DNA of 64,000 bases from Alexandriicola marinus. GTDB taxonomy: Bacteria > Pseudomonadota > Alphaproteobacteria > Rhodobacterales > Rhodobacteraceae. The stretch's first letter is position 1; each line of letters opens with the position of its first letter. The translations under genes were made by a program, and so were the position numbers. The stretch spans positions 1,255,034 through 1,319,033 of the forward strand of contig NZ_RBVZ01000001.1 of the NCBI RefSeq assembly GCF_004000435.1. The letters are read 5' to 3'. Under the pieces are notes generated by a model. The model was given only the letters and a program-made list of their open reading frames with translations, had not been told where the DNA came from and searched no databases. Of the stretch, positions 1 through 8,429 are shown one piece after another.

Positions 1-437
1 AGGGAGCCGACCTCGGCACGGGGATCGATATCGACACCCATGCTCGCGAAAATCTCGCGCGCCTTCGCCAGCATCTTGCGGTCCGAGATCATGCCAAAGG
101 CGTTCGACGGCTCGCGCAGAAGAAAGATGTTCTGCGCCACGGTCAGGGTGGGAACGAGGCTCATCTCCTGAAAGATCATCCCGATCCCCAGTTCGGAGGC
201 GAGGCGCGGGGTCAGGCCCGACACCTCCCTGCCGCCGACGACGATGGTGCCGCTGGTGGGTTCATAGACGCCCTGAAGGATTTTCAGGATCGTCGACTTG
301 CCCGCCCCGTTCTCACCCAGAAGCGCGTGGATCTCGCCACTGGCAACCGCGAGGTCGACGGATTTCAGGGCGCGGACGCCGCCGAAATTCTTGACCATCG
401 CCCGCATCTCGAATGCATTTTCGGCTGCCTGTGGCAT
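1..437 (-). CDS. Sugar ABC transporter ATP-binding protein (partial, C-terminus outside window)
   Basis: The N-terminal ~145 residues of an ATPase of the ribose/monosaccharide (CUT2) importer type. The Walker A motif GENGAGKST is visible around residue 40, followed by the Q-loop segment GMIFQEMSLVPTLTVAQNI, which is typical of RbsA/MglA proteins. The protein would energise uptake of a sugar or polyol from the cytoplasmic face. Translation starts at the ATG at 437, three bases after the stop codon of the upstream dehydrogenase gene, so it is the fourth gene of the leftward operon that begins at 3702. The rest of the ATPase and presumably the permease genes lie left of the window. The substrate cannot be read from this fragment. 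Confidence 0.93.
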   Translation of the reverse strand, partial: MPQAAENAFEMRAMVKNFGGVRALKSVDLAVASGEIHALLGENGAGKSTILKILQGVYEPTSGTIVVGGREVSGLTPRLASELGIGMIFQEMSLVPTLTVAQNIFLLREPSNAFGMISDRKMLAKAREIFASMGVDIDPRAEVGS

Positions 438-439
438 GT

Positions 440-1600
440 TCAGACCTCGATCCAGCTCTGGCTTTCGCCCGAGGCAACAATGGCATCCGCGATCTGGCAG
501 ATGCGGAACCCGTCGTCGAAATTCGGGCTTGGCTGTTCACCCGAGGTGATCGCCCGGAACAGGTCATAGCATTCGATGATCTTGGTTTCACCATAACCGA
601 TGCCCAGTGCCGGGATCGGCCAGAGGCCATGCCCATAGGGATGCGGCGCGCCGGTATAGATCGTGCGGAACCCGCGCGCGTCGGCCGGATCGTCGGCAAA
701 CATCACCTGCAATTCGTCGCGGCGTTCATAGTTGAAATGGATCGAGCCCTTGGTGCCGTGAACCTCGAAGGTCAGGTAATTGTTGCGCCCATAGGCGTTG
801 CGGCTGGCCTCGATCGAGCCATAGGCACCGTTCGAGAATCGGACCTGCGTGATCATCTCGTCATCGACATCGACAACGCCCCGCTTGGCCGAGGCGTCAC
901 CGCCGCCCACGCCCAGCTTGTCGACATTGCCCTGCTGGATGGGGCGGGTGGGGATCAGCGTCCGGTTGACCGAATTCACCGCCGCGATCTCGCCCACGAG
1001 ATAGCGGGCGAAATCGACGACATGCGTGCCGATGTCACCGATCGTGCCTGAGCCCGCGACATCCTTCTGGAACCGCCAGGACAGGGGGCTGTCGGGGTCG
1101 GCGGACCAATCCTGAAGATAGGTGCCGCGGAAATTGACGACCTCGCCGATGCGGCCCTCTTCGATCAGCTTGCGCGCCAGCGCCACCGCCGGCGTGCGGC
1201 GATAGTTGAAGGCGACCATGTGGATCACCCCGGCCTTCTGGACGGCGTCGAGCATCGTCTTGGCCTCGTCCGCGGTCCTGGCAAGGGGCTTTTCGCTGAT
1301 GATGTGCTTGCCCGCCTCGGCGGCGGCGATGGCGATCTCGGCATGGGTGTCGTTGGGGGTGCAGATATCCACGACGTCGATATCGTCACGGGCCACCACG
1401 GCGCGCCAGTCGGCCGAGCCTTCTTCGAACCCGACCCTCGCCGCGGCCTCGTCGGCGCGGGCCTGATCGATATCGACCACGACCTTGCGGACCGGGATCG
1501 CCGGGGCCGGCCAGAAGAACATCGGCATCGCCGCATAGGCCATGGCGTGGGCCTTGCCCATGAAGCCGCCACCGATCATCGCTACATTCATCTTTTTCAT
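440..1600 (-). CDS. Gfo/Idh/MocA family NAD(P)-dependent oxidoreductase
   Basis: A 386-residue sugar or polyol dehydrogenase-like protein. The Rossmann fold starts at residue 8 with the nucleotide-binding turn IGGGFMGKAHA, and the family signature EKPLA lies near residues 103-107. I place the start at the ATG at 1600 (MKKMNVAMIGGG), because the 14 residues upstream in the open frame (rich in Arg and Ala) are not part of the fold. The gene sits between a binding protein gene and an importer ATPase gene, so it probably oxidises the imported sugar, polyol or inositol, or a derivative of it. A second and a third member of this family occur at 35647-36762 and 46063-47070, each also beside importer or oxidoreductase genes. 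The exact substrate is not decided by the sequence. Confidence 0.9.
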   Translation of the reverse strand: MKKMNVAMIGGGFMGKAHAMAYAAMPMFFWPAPAIPVRKVVVDIDQARADEAAARVGFEEGSADWRAVVARDDIDVVDICTPNDTHAEIAIAAAEAGKHIISEKPLARTADEAKTMLDAVQKAGVIHMVAFNYRRTPAVALARKLIEEGRIGEVVNFRGTYLQDWSADPDSPLSWRFQKDVAGSGTIGDIGTHVVDFARYLVGEIAAVNSVNRTLIPTRPIQQGNVDKLGVGGGDASAKRGVVDVDDEMITQVRFSNGAYGSIEASRNAYGRNNYLTFEVHGTKGSIHFNYERRDELQVMFADDPADARGFRTIYTGAPHPYGHGLWPIPALGIGYGETKIIECYDLFRAITSGEQPSPNFDDGFRICQIADAIVASGESQSWIEV

Positions 1601-1715
1601 TGCATCGCTCGCAATTCGGGCGTTTGCGCCCCGCCGGGGCACAGCACGCGGTTCGGAAAATCAGGGAAATTTGGCGGCTGGCCGAGGGAGGGACGGCCAG
1701 CCGCCGGCTGCAGGC

Positions 1716-2837
1716 TTACTGCATGCTGCCCACAACGGTGTCGGGAGCGTCGGTCGAATAGACCGTTTGCCAGGCGTCGAGCAGGTTGTCCTGCACCACC
1801 GGCAGCGCCGGGAGCGCGACGTAGGCCGGTGCCTCGCGATCCAGCAGGCCGTAGCCCGCCAGCATGGCCTCGGTCACGCCCTGATCGAACGGGCGCTGTG
1901 CCCCCAGACCATGGATATAGCCGCCGCGCGCCATATCGATCGCGACGTTCTCGCCCAGATCAATCGTCGTGATGATCAGATCATCCCGGCCCGCGGCACG
2001 AGCCGCCGCGATCACGCCCTCGGCCGGCACGTCCCAGACCGCCCAGATCCCGTCGATCCCACGGTTGGAGATCATCATGGCACTGGCCGCACGTTCGGCG
2101 TCACCCGTGAAGTCCGGACCGCCGATGCCCTGTTCGGCCACGATCTCGATCTCGGGATAGGTCTCTTCGATGGTTGCCCGGAACGCGTCATAGCGCTGGC
2201 GCGTCACAAAGAAATCCGCGGCGTGATAGACGATCCCGATTTCCCCGCCCTCTTCGCCAAGGGCCTGCGCCATCAGGTGGGCCGAGGCGACGCCGTTGCC
2301 GTAATTGTCCGCAGACACGACGGAGACGTAATCCTCTCCCGCCGTCAGACCGGCAGGCACGTTGTCCATGAACACCATCTCGACACCGCGTTCGGCAGCA
2401 AGCCGGTAGGCGCTGGCCGTCGCGACCGGATCGGTCGGGATCGACACGATGATCGAGGGGTTCTGGGCAAGGATCGTCTCGATATCCGAGACCTGCTTGG
2501 CCGCCGAGAACCCGGCATCGGTGACCGCGATCACCTCGATGCCCATGATCTCGAACTGGTGACGCAGACCGTTGACCTGCGCCTGGCTCCAGTCGTTGCC
2601 GCCGTAATGCAGCACGATGGCGGCGGTGGCGTTCATCGCGCGGATCGTCGCCAGGTCCTCATCGCTGAGCATGATCTCGGAGGCCGCCGTCGGCGTCTCC
2701 CCGTTGGGACCTGTCGACAGAACCTGGTCTGCCAGTTGCGCAAGCGCCTCGGCCGCCGATTGCGCAGACAGCTGCGTCGCCCCAAGGCTGGCGCCCAATG
2801 CGATCGCCGCAACGCTGGAAAGTTTCAAAAAGCTCAT
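1716..2837 (-). CDS. Periplasmic sugar-binding protein of a CUT2-type ABC transporter
   Basis: A 373-residue type I periplasmic binding protein (ribose/galactose-binding fold). A Sec signal peptide with the hydrophobic stretch VAAIALGASLGAT and the cleavage site LSAQS spans residues 1-26. The start ATG at 2837 has a strong GGGAGGAG ribosome site. Binding-fold hallmarks include IIVSIPTDPVAT and VSVVSADNYGNG. It should deliver the substrate to the permeases of the leftward operon. A paralogue without a signal peptide lies across the divergent promoter at 5338-6384; the two share the segments DYVSVVSADN/DYVSLVSADN and TTIDLGENVA/TTVDLGEKVA. That pairing suggests both recognise the same or a related ligand (inference). 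Confidence 0.93.
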   Translation of the reverse strand: MSFLKLSSVAAIALGASLGATQLSAQSAAEALAQLADQVLSTGPNGETPTAASEIMLSDEDLATIRAMNATAAIVLHYGGNDWSQAQVNGLRHQFEIMGIEVIAVTDAGFSAAKQVSDIETILAQNPSIIVSIPTDPVATASAYRLAAERGVEMVFMDNVPAGLTAGEDYVSVVSADNYGNGVASAHLMAQALGEEGGEIGIVYHAADFFVTRQRYDAFRATIEETYPEIEIVAEQGIGGPDFTGDAERAASAMMISNRGIDGIWAVWDVPAEGVIAAARAAGRDDLIITTIDLGENVAIDMARGGYIHGLGAQRPFDQGVTEAMLAGYGLLDREAPAYVALPALPVVQDNLLDAWQTVYSTDAPDTVVGSMQ

Positions 2838-2874
2838 CTCGGTCTCCTCCCGAATGTGATGATTGTTGTTGAGT

Positions 2875-3702
2875 TCAGGCAGCGGCCATCGCGGCCGTGA
2901 GCCATTGGTAGCTTTGCTTCGCGCCTTCGGTCGGATCGGGCCAGGCGTCGAGTTCTGTGGTGATCCAGCCGTCGAAGCCGGTCTCCGACAGCGCGGTCAT
3001 GATCGCCGTCATGTCCAGATCGCCCTGCCCTAGCGGCGTAAATCCGAAAGGATCGGATTGCAGACCCTTGAGGTGGACATAGCTGATGCGGTCGGCCCAT
3101 TGGCGGATCAGCGCGGGCACATCGCAGCCGCCGGCGGCGAGGTGTGCGGTATCGGGGCAGAAATCGATGCCAGTATGGGCAAAGATCTCGGCGATCTCGT
3201 CCGGCGCCTCGGCCAGCGTGGTCAGATGCGGATGGTAATGCGCTCGGAGCCCCGCGCCTTCCGCGATCTCGCGGCAGGTCTCGAGCCCGGCGCCCGTCGC
3301 GGCGCGATCGCCCGGCTCTGCGCCGGCAAGCCGCTTGGCGCCGCCACCGACGACCAGATGGGTCGTGCCGAATTCGGCGGCCAGATCGGCCACGCGCCGG
3401 ATCTTTTCGAATTCCTCGGCCGCCACGTCCGGGAAGATCAGGTTGGCGCCCGAATAGACCGCCAGCAGATCAAGGCCCGTCCGCTGAAGAAGCGCCTTCA
3501 GCTCATCCTTGCGATCCGCATATTCCAGCAGGTTTCCGTCGAAAATCTCGACGCCCTTGTAGCCCGCCGCGGCGATATCGCTGAATGCCTGCGCCATGTC
3601 GGCAAAGGTCATGTAGGTCAGATTGCCGATCGACGTCACCCCGACCGGATGCCCGCCGAGCGGGCCCCAGCAATTGGCGTGATAGGCCAGTTTTGCATCC
3701 AT
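2875..3702 (-). CDS. Sugar phosphate isomerase/epimerase family TIM-barrel protein
   Basis: A 275-residue protein of the xylose-isomerase-like TIM-barrel superfamily (AP endonuclease family 2 fold; IolE, IolI and hydroxypyruvate isomerase are relatives). Recognisable strand ends are AAAGYKGVEIF, THLVVGGGAK, DFCPDTAHLAAGG and YVHLKG; these Glu, His and Asp positions normally bind a divalent metal. It is the first gene of the leftward operon, 37 bp before the binding protein gene. With the Gfo/Idh dehydrogenase downstream this resembles an inositol or rare-sugar breakdown unit, in which the isomerase acts on the keto product of the dehydrogenase (inference). The natural substrate is not readable. 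Confidence 0.88.
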   Translation of the reverse strand: MDAKLAYHANCWGPLGGHPVGVTSIGNLTYMTFADMAQAFSDIAAAGYKGVEIFDGNLLEYADRKDELKALLQRTGLDLLAVYSGANLIFPDVAAEEFEKIRRVADLAAEFGTTHLVVGGGAKRLAGAEPGDRAATGAGLETCREIAEGAGLRAHYHPHLTTLAEAPDEIAEIFAHTGIDFCPDTAHLAAGGCDVPALIRQWADRISYVHLKGLQSDPFGFTPLGQGDLDMTAIMTALSETGFDGWITTELDAWPDPTEGAKQSYQWLTAAMAAA

Positions 3703-3818
3703 GACGTGATCCCTCCTCGCTTCATTGGTGGGCCGTTCGTTCCGTGCCTCACCTGATGTCGGTCAAACTCTGCGCACATCCCGCTCAAGTCAATATTAAA
3801 TCTGCATAAGCGATATTT

Positions 3819-3841
3819 CTTTTGCTGTTTTTCGGCAAAAG
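3819..3841. promoter_or_regulatory. Inverted repeat in the ROK/sugar-operon divergent promoter region
   Basis: The 267-bp gap between the isomerase gene and the ROK regulator is AT-rich and holds a perfect 7-bp inverted repeat, CTTTTGC at 3819-3825 and GCAAAAG at 3835-3841, with a 9-bp spacer. ROK repressors bind AT-rich inverted repeats of about this size, so this is a candidate operator for the regulator at 3970. That assignment is inference from position only. Confidence 0.4.
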
Positions 3842-3969
3842 TAATGTATTGAAGGGTTTATGAAGCCCATGTTATGCACTTGAAGAGCCTTCAGAAGGTC
3901 ATCCACCGATGAGAACGGTCCGCGCACCACAGAATCACGATGCCCCCCATTCAGCCCGGAGGGGTGCCG

Positions 3970-5313
3970 ATGCCTGATACGTCGCGCCCGAACGGTCGGG
4001 GCCGCAAACGCAACAGCGAGACGCCCAGCCGAAGCCTGATCACCATCCTCAACCTCGTGCGCAAAGGCACTGCCGACACGCGCCAGGAGATCGAGCGGAC
4101 CTGCGAACTGGGCCGTGCCGTCGTGGCCGACCGGCTTGCGACGCTGGCGGAACTCGATCTGGTGGACGAGACGAAGACCGGCATCGCCACTGGCGGCCGC
4201 GCACCCAAGCTGGTCACCTTTCACCGCAATGCGGGCTGTATCCTGGTGGCCTCGCTCGATCAGAATTCGCTGAGTATCGGTCTGGCCGACCTGTCGGGCC
4301 GCCTTCTGACAGAACATCACGAGGCGATGGAGCTGTCGCTCGACCCACGCGGCATCCTCGACAGGCTGGTCAAGCTGTTCGACTGGATCCTTGCCCGCCA
4401 CACCGACGCAGGCACACTCTGGGGCATCGGCCTGTCGGTGCCCGCCCCCGTCCTGACCCCATCGTCCGAGACGTTTCTGAGCGCCACCCCCTCCTTCCTG
4501 CCCGGCTGGGAACACATCCCCGTGGTCGAGACGCTGATCGGCCGGTTCGACGCCCCGGTGTGGATCCGCAGCAGCGTCGAGACGATGACGATGGGCGAGC
4601 TGAGCGCCGGGGCCGCGACCGATGTCGACACGATGCTGTTCGTGAAGGTCGGCAAGCGGATCGGCGCGGGGCTGGCCGTCGGCGGGCAGCTGTTTCGCGG
4701 CACAAAGGGCGCCGCGGGCCTGATCGGGCAACTGCCCGTCACCGACGCCGGCCGCACCGGCCCGCTCGAGGCGATGGCCGGGGCCGACATGATCCAGCGC
4801 GAAGGCCTTGCCGCCGCGCAGGACGGCAGCAGCAGTTATCTGGCCGATATCCTCGCGCGGATGGGCGAATTGACACCCTTCGATGTGGGTCAGGCGGCAC
4901 AGGCCGGCGACCCGGCCAGCATGGACATCCTGTCGCGCAGTGGCCGCATGATCGGCCATTCCGTCGCCTATCTTGCCACCATGCTGAACCCCGAGATCAT
5001 CGTTCTTGGGGGCAGCGTCGCCATGACCAACGACACCCTGCTCGCCGCCGTGCGCGAGGTCGTCTACCGCGAGAGCCACCCGCTGGTGACCCGCGACCTG
5101 CGCATCATCAGTTCCCAGATGGGAAGTTCGGCCGCATTGGTGGGCGCCGCCACCGTTGTGACAGAGGCGCTGTTCGATCCCGACCTGATGCGGGGCTGGA
5201 TCGTGCAGGGCGTGCCGCAAACCCACCCCGGGTTCCGTGCCGCGCGCGACGCGGCCGCAGATCGGCTGACCACCACGCCCGCCCCGCCGACGCCCCCCGC
5301 GCCATCCCTCTAG
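3970..5313 (+). CDS. ROK family transcriptional regulator
   Basis: A 447-residue regulator with an N-terminal winged helix (about residues 20-80, including ETPSRSLITILNLVRKG and RAVVADRLATLAEL) and a C-terminal ROK sugar-kinase-like domain. I prefer the ATG at 3970 over an in-frame ATG at 3940, because GGAGGGG at 3959 sits correctly in front of it. Two ROK signatures are degenerate. The phosphate-binding loop near the start of the second domain reads SLDQNSLSIGLADL instead of the kinase DxGGT form. The cysteine cluster that holds zinc in most ROK proteins is replaced by a GRTGPLEAMAG stretch without cysteines. It is therefore a regulator without kinase activity and probably without zinc. Divergent from the sugar operon, which it most likely represses until ligand binds. 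Confidence 0.9.
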   Translation: MPDTSRPNGRGRKRNSETPSRSLITILNLVRKGTADTRQEIERTCELGRAVVADRLATLAELDLVDETKTGIATGGRAPKLVTFHRNAGCILVASLDQNSLSIGLADLSGRLLTEHHEAMELSLDPRGILDRLVKLFDWILARHTDAGTLWGIGLSVPAPVLTPSSETFLSATPSFLPGWEHIPVVETLIGRFDAPVWIRSSVETMTMGELSAGAATDVDTMLFVKVGKRIGAGLAVGGQLFRGTKGAAGLIGQLPVTDAGRTGPLEAMAGADMIQREGLAAAQDGSSSYLADILARMGELTPFDVGQAAQAGDPASMDILSRSGRMIGHSVAYLATMLNPEIIVLGGSVAMTNDTLLAAVREVVYRESHPLVTRDLRIISSQMGSSAALVGAATVVTEALFDPDLMRGWIVQGVPQTHPGFRAARDAAADRLTTTPAPPTPPAPSL

Positions 5314-5337
5314 ATCACGAAAAGGGCCGAATTCATC

Positions 5338-6384
5338 ATGCGCACGACGACCCCCGCCCCAGCGGCGAGCCATACCATCTCGGGCCTCGGGCCCCATGGC
5401 GAACGGGCTTCGGATCCGCGCCGCCTCGTGATCACGGCAAGCGACGCGGCGGCGGCCCGCGCAGGCGGATTCCGGGTGGCCGTTGTCCTGCACACCCTGT
5501 CCGGCAACTGGTCGGAACAGCACCTTGCCGCGATCGCGGGCACGCTGGGCGATGTGTCGATCCCGCTGCTGGACGTCATCGATTGCGAATTCGATCCCGA
5601 CAGGCAGATCGCGGCGCTCGACCGGTTGATCGCTGAACGCCCCGACGCCATCATCTCGCTGCCCGTCGACAACACCGCGGTGGCCGAGGCGCATCTTCGC
5701 GTGGCGCGCGCGGGGATAAAGCTTCTGCTGCTCGACAACGCGCCGACAGGGCTTCTTCCGGGAAAGGATTACGTCTCGCTCGTGTCGGCGGACAATTTCG
5801 GGCTGGGCCGCACCGCGGCCGAACTCATGGCCGAACATCTGCCGCAGGGCGCCTCGGTCGGCGTGCTGAGCTATGACGTGGACTTCTTCGCCACGAACCA
5901 GCGCGAGATCGCGTTCACCAAGTGGATGACCACGCAACGCCCCGATGTGACGCTGCATACTGCAGGTTTCGGCGCGCCCCACCTCGCCGGTGAAACCGCC
6001 CGCTCCTTCCTCGAGGAACACTCCGCTCTCGACGGCCTTTTCGTGGTCTGGGACGAACCGGCGGTTCCCGTCCTCGAACAGCTTGAAGAGTTGGGCGCCA
6101 GAATGGCGGTGACGACCGTCGATCTGGGCGAGAAGGTCGCCCCGCGCCTTGCCGATGGCACGATCCTCAAGGGGGTAGCTGCGCAGAACCCGTTTTCGCA
6201 GGGCGTCGCCATGGCGCAGGTCACGATCCTGTCGCTTCTGGGGCGCCAGACCCCGGCGTGGATCGCCCTGCCCGGCATCCCGATCACGCCCGCCGGAATT
6301 CTCGGCGGCTACCAGTCCGTCTGGCGCGCGCCTGCGCCCCGGGAGATCATGGAGATGCGCGAAAGCCGGGCATCGGGCAGCTAG
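5338..6384 (+). CDS. Sugar-binding-protein-like protein without a signal peptide
   Basis: A 348-residue type I periplasmic-binding-fold protein that aligns over its length with the exported binding protein at 1716-2837. Shared blocks include DYVSLVSADNFG, DFFATNQRE, VVWDEPA, TTVDLGEKVA and ALPGIPI. Its N-terminus, however, is a polar, Ala/Pro/Thr-rich stretch of about 45 residues with no hydrophobic core, so no Sec or Tat signal is visible, and there is no DNA-binding domain. It starts 24 bp after the ROK regulator gene on the same strand and is probably co-transcribed with it. Either it is a cytoplasmic ligand sensor working with the ROK protein, or a binding protein that lost its leader. 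The ribosome site (AAGGG, 12 bp away) is weak, so the start is not certain. Confidence 0.85.
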   Translation: MRTTTPAPAASHTISGLGPHGERASDPRRLVITASDAAAARAGGFRVAVVLHTLSGNWSEQHLAAIAGTLGDVSIPLLDVIDCEFDPDRQIAALDRLIAERPDAIISLPVDNTAVAEAHLRVARAGIKLLLLDNAPTGLLPGKDYVSLVSADNFGLGRTAAELMAEHLPQGASVGVLSYDVDFFATNQREIAFTKWMTTQRPDVTLHTAGFGAPHLAGETARSFLEEHSALDGLFVVWDEPAVPVLEQLEELGARMAVTTVDLGEKVAPRLADGTILKGVAAQNPFSQGVAMAQVTILSLLGRQTPAWIALPGIPITPAGILGGYQSVWRAPAPREIMEMRESRASGS

Positions 6385-6435
6385 GCCCTCCGGCAGTGAC
6401 AGGACAGCGCTGTCGTCATAGCCGACGGGGCTTGC

Positions 6436-7545
6436 CTAACGACTAACCGCCGCGTCTATCGCCTGTTCCAGCCGTGTTCGTGCCTCATCGATCGATTCAT
6501 CGACCGGATCCTTCCAGATCGAGACGCTTGGGAACCGTGCAAGAATGTCGCGGGCGCGGTCCACCTCACCTTGCGCCACAAGGATCTCTCCAACCGATGC
6601 GAGCGCTTGTGCGCGTTGCTGACCCAAGGAAATGCGGTCCGCCAGCGCCAATGCCAACCCGAACTCGCCGATGGCCGCCAAAGCCCCGGCCGTGCTGTCC
6701 TGCACATAGGACCGACGGAACGGTCCGCGCAGCGCGTCCGCATAGGCGATGGCCTCATCGGTCCGACCGGCAAGCACAAGCGCCGATGCAATCGCCTTGT
6801 GCGCATTCGTGACTTCGATACCGGGAGCCCCGGACGGCAGGACCTCGATCGCCAGTTCGATCTGGCCCCGTTCCGCCAGGGTCTGCGAAACCCGGGCCTT
6901 CGCCTCCAATCTCAGGGCGCTGTTGCCAATCGCATCCGACAGGGCAAGCGCGTCGTCCGTTCGTCCTGCTTCGGCATAGGCGACGGCGACGTCCCCATAC
7001 CTCCGCCATTTGCTGGCCATCCGGTCAGCGGTGGAAAGCGCGTCGTCATGGGCGCCAAGATCAAGGAAGGCGGAGAACATCTGGTAGAGGGCATCCTCGC
7101 GCGCATTCGATTCCGGATGACCCTCAACGAAGCCGTCCAGCATGTCGATTGTCGCGCGTTGGAGATCGGCAAACCCGTTCTGTTCCAGAAGATCCAGAAA
7201 ACGACCAATCCGCGAAACCGTCCACAGATCGCTGTTTGTGCCAAAGCCGGTCGTGGTGCTGAACCCGTCGAACCCGATCTCGATCGCGGCCTCGAGCAGC
7301 TGCCGGGCATAGGCCTGTTCGCCCCGCTCCAACAGCGCCTCCGCCATCTCCTGCAATCGGACGCCGGGGCTGTCCTGTGCCAATGCGTCGGGAATGACCT
7401 GACTGTTCATGCAGCCGGGATCGGGAGTGATCAGGCACATCTCTGGCGAGGTCGGCTGAGAGCCTGCCTCGCCCTGAGCCCAAAGCGGGTTCGACAGGCC
7501 AAGCGCTGCCACAAGTGTCGCAATGATCCCGCGGTGATGTTTCAA
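6436..7545 (-). CDS. Exported tetratricopeptide-like repeat protein
   Basis: A 369-residue protein with a hydrophobic leader (residues 7-18, IIATLVAALGLS) and likely signal cleavage after WAQG. It continues as a series of degenerate helical repeats, for example ALSTADRMASKWRRYGDVA, AYAEAGRTDDALALSDAIG and ALVLAGRTDEAIAYADALR. These resemble tetratricopeptide/Sel1-type repeats about 30 residues long. The start is taken as the TTG at 7545, preceded by AGAGGG, because it places the signal peptide at the N-terminus; the upstream frame is Arg-rich. It probably acts as a periplasmic scaffold or adaptor. No enzymatic motif was found. It is convergent with the preceding gene and stands alone. Confidence 0.75.
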   Translation of the reverse strand: MKHHRGIIATLVAALGLSNPLWAQGEAGSQPTSPEMCLITPDPGCMNSQVIPDALAQDSPGVRLQEMAEALLERGEQAYARQLLEAAIEIGFDGFSTTTGFGTNSDLWTVSRIGRFLDLLEQNGFADLQRATIDMLDGFVEGHPESNAREDALYQMFSAFLDLGAHDDALSTADRMASKWRRYGDVAVAYAEAGRTDDALALSDAIGNSALRLEAKARVSQTLAERGQIELAIEVLPSGAPGIEVTNAHKAIASALVLAGRTDEAIAYADALRGPFRRSYVQDSTAGALAAIGEFGLALALADRISLGQQRAQALASVGEILVAQGEVDRARDILARFPSVSIWKDPVDESIDEARTRLEQAIDAAVSR

Positions 7546-7805
7546 CGGACCCTCTTCAGAGCGCGACGGGATGAAACGAGTGTCCCGCCGTCGCCGGTTG
7601 CAGTGTCGCGGCACATGACGGGCACTTTCCTTGATTTGTCGCAAGTCATGCGGATGATCCCGCGGCCACTACGGCGCGGGGTCCGGATCGGGCCAAGGCC
7701 TCGGATCAGGCCCGCACGGGATCGCGGCTACCAAGGTCTGACGCCAGACCAGCGACCGGGCGCCATGTTTCATATCCGAGGGTCACACGGCCCCGGCGCC
7801 GGACG

Positions 7806-8156
7806 CTAACGATCCGTGCATTCGTCGAGGAGCAGGTTCTCCGTGGGGCTGGCATAGCTCAGGCCCGCGCTTGTCTGTGCGACGGTCACGTCGAAATTGG
7901 GAATCGCGACAGAGCCCGCACGACATTCGACCAGATCGAGCGTCAGACCGAAACGCGCCGGTGTGACGGCCCCGATCTCGCAGGCGGTCTCGCGAAAGAT
8001 CACGGATGTCGGCGTGAGATCGAGATTGACCTCCTCGCCCAGACAGAGGTTTGTCTGGCCGTAAGAGCCGACATATTCGGCCACGTAGATTTCGCGCGGG
8101 GTCGGTGGCCCGGCACAGGCGGCCAGGGCAATAGCGAGGAAGAGTGGACGGATCAT
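7806..8156 (-). CDS. Small lipoprotein of unknown function
   Basis: A 116-residue protein with a lipoprotein leader. MIRPLFLAIALAAC carries a lipobox LAAC ending at Cys14, so the mature chain would be acylated and held in a membrane. The start ATG at 8156 is preceded by GGAG at good spacing; an ATG four codons upstream has none. The mature part is mostly predicted beta-strand with two further cysteines around CRAGS and DECTD near the C-terminus. I do not recognise a family. It is divergent from the SGNH-like gene at 8430, and the 273-bp gap presumably contains both promoters. Confidence 0.75.
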   Translation of the reverse strand: MIRPLFLAIALAACAGPPTPREIYVAEYVGSYGQTNLCLGEEVNLDLTPTSVIFRETACEIGAVTPARFGLTLDLVECRAGSVAIPNFDVTVAQTSAGLSYASPTENLLLDECTDR

Positions 8157-8429
8157 GAAGGCTCCCATCGTGACTATCCCGAGATGTCGGGATCACGTTA
8201 GCGTCAAACGAGGACGGATGGCCATCACCTTGATGCAGGACATATCGGCAAAGACGGATGAGGCAACGCCTGCAATCGCATCCCTTTGCCCGTTCTCAAC
8301 TGTTGTCTCAGGGTTGACGGTGTCACCGCGAACGGTCTCGGGCCGGGTCTCATGCCGCCTCTCTTGTTGGCTCAAGACGATGGCTGTATCAGTCCTGACC
8401 GTCAGACCGTCTTTGGGGAGGCCCGTTTC

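Noticed and set aside
3796..6021. A 741-codon open frame on the minus strand.
   Set aside because: It runs antisense through the ROK and binding-protein-like genes, is Gly/Arg/Asp/His-rich and has no motifs; typical of high-GC shadow frames.
6402..6413. Palindrome GACAGCGCTGTC between convergent genes, possible terminator or operator.
   Set aside because: No loop or U-tract and only 12 bp; could easily occur by chance in high-GC DNA.
6571..7809. A 412-codon plus-strand open frame.
   Set aside because: Antisense to the exported tetratricopeptide-like gene, which has a signal peptide and a repeat pattern.
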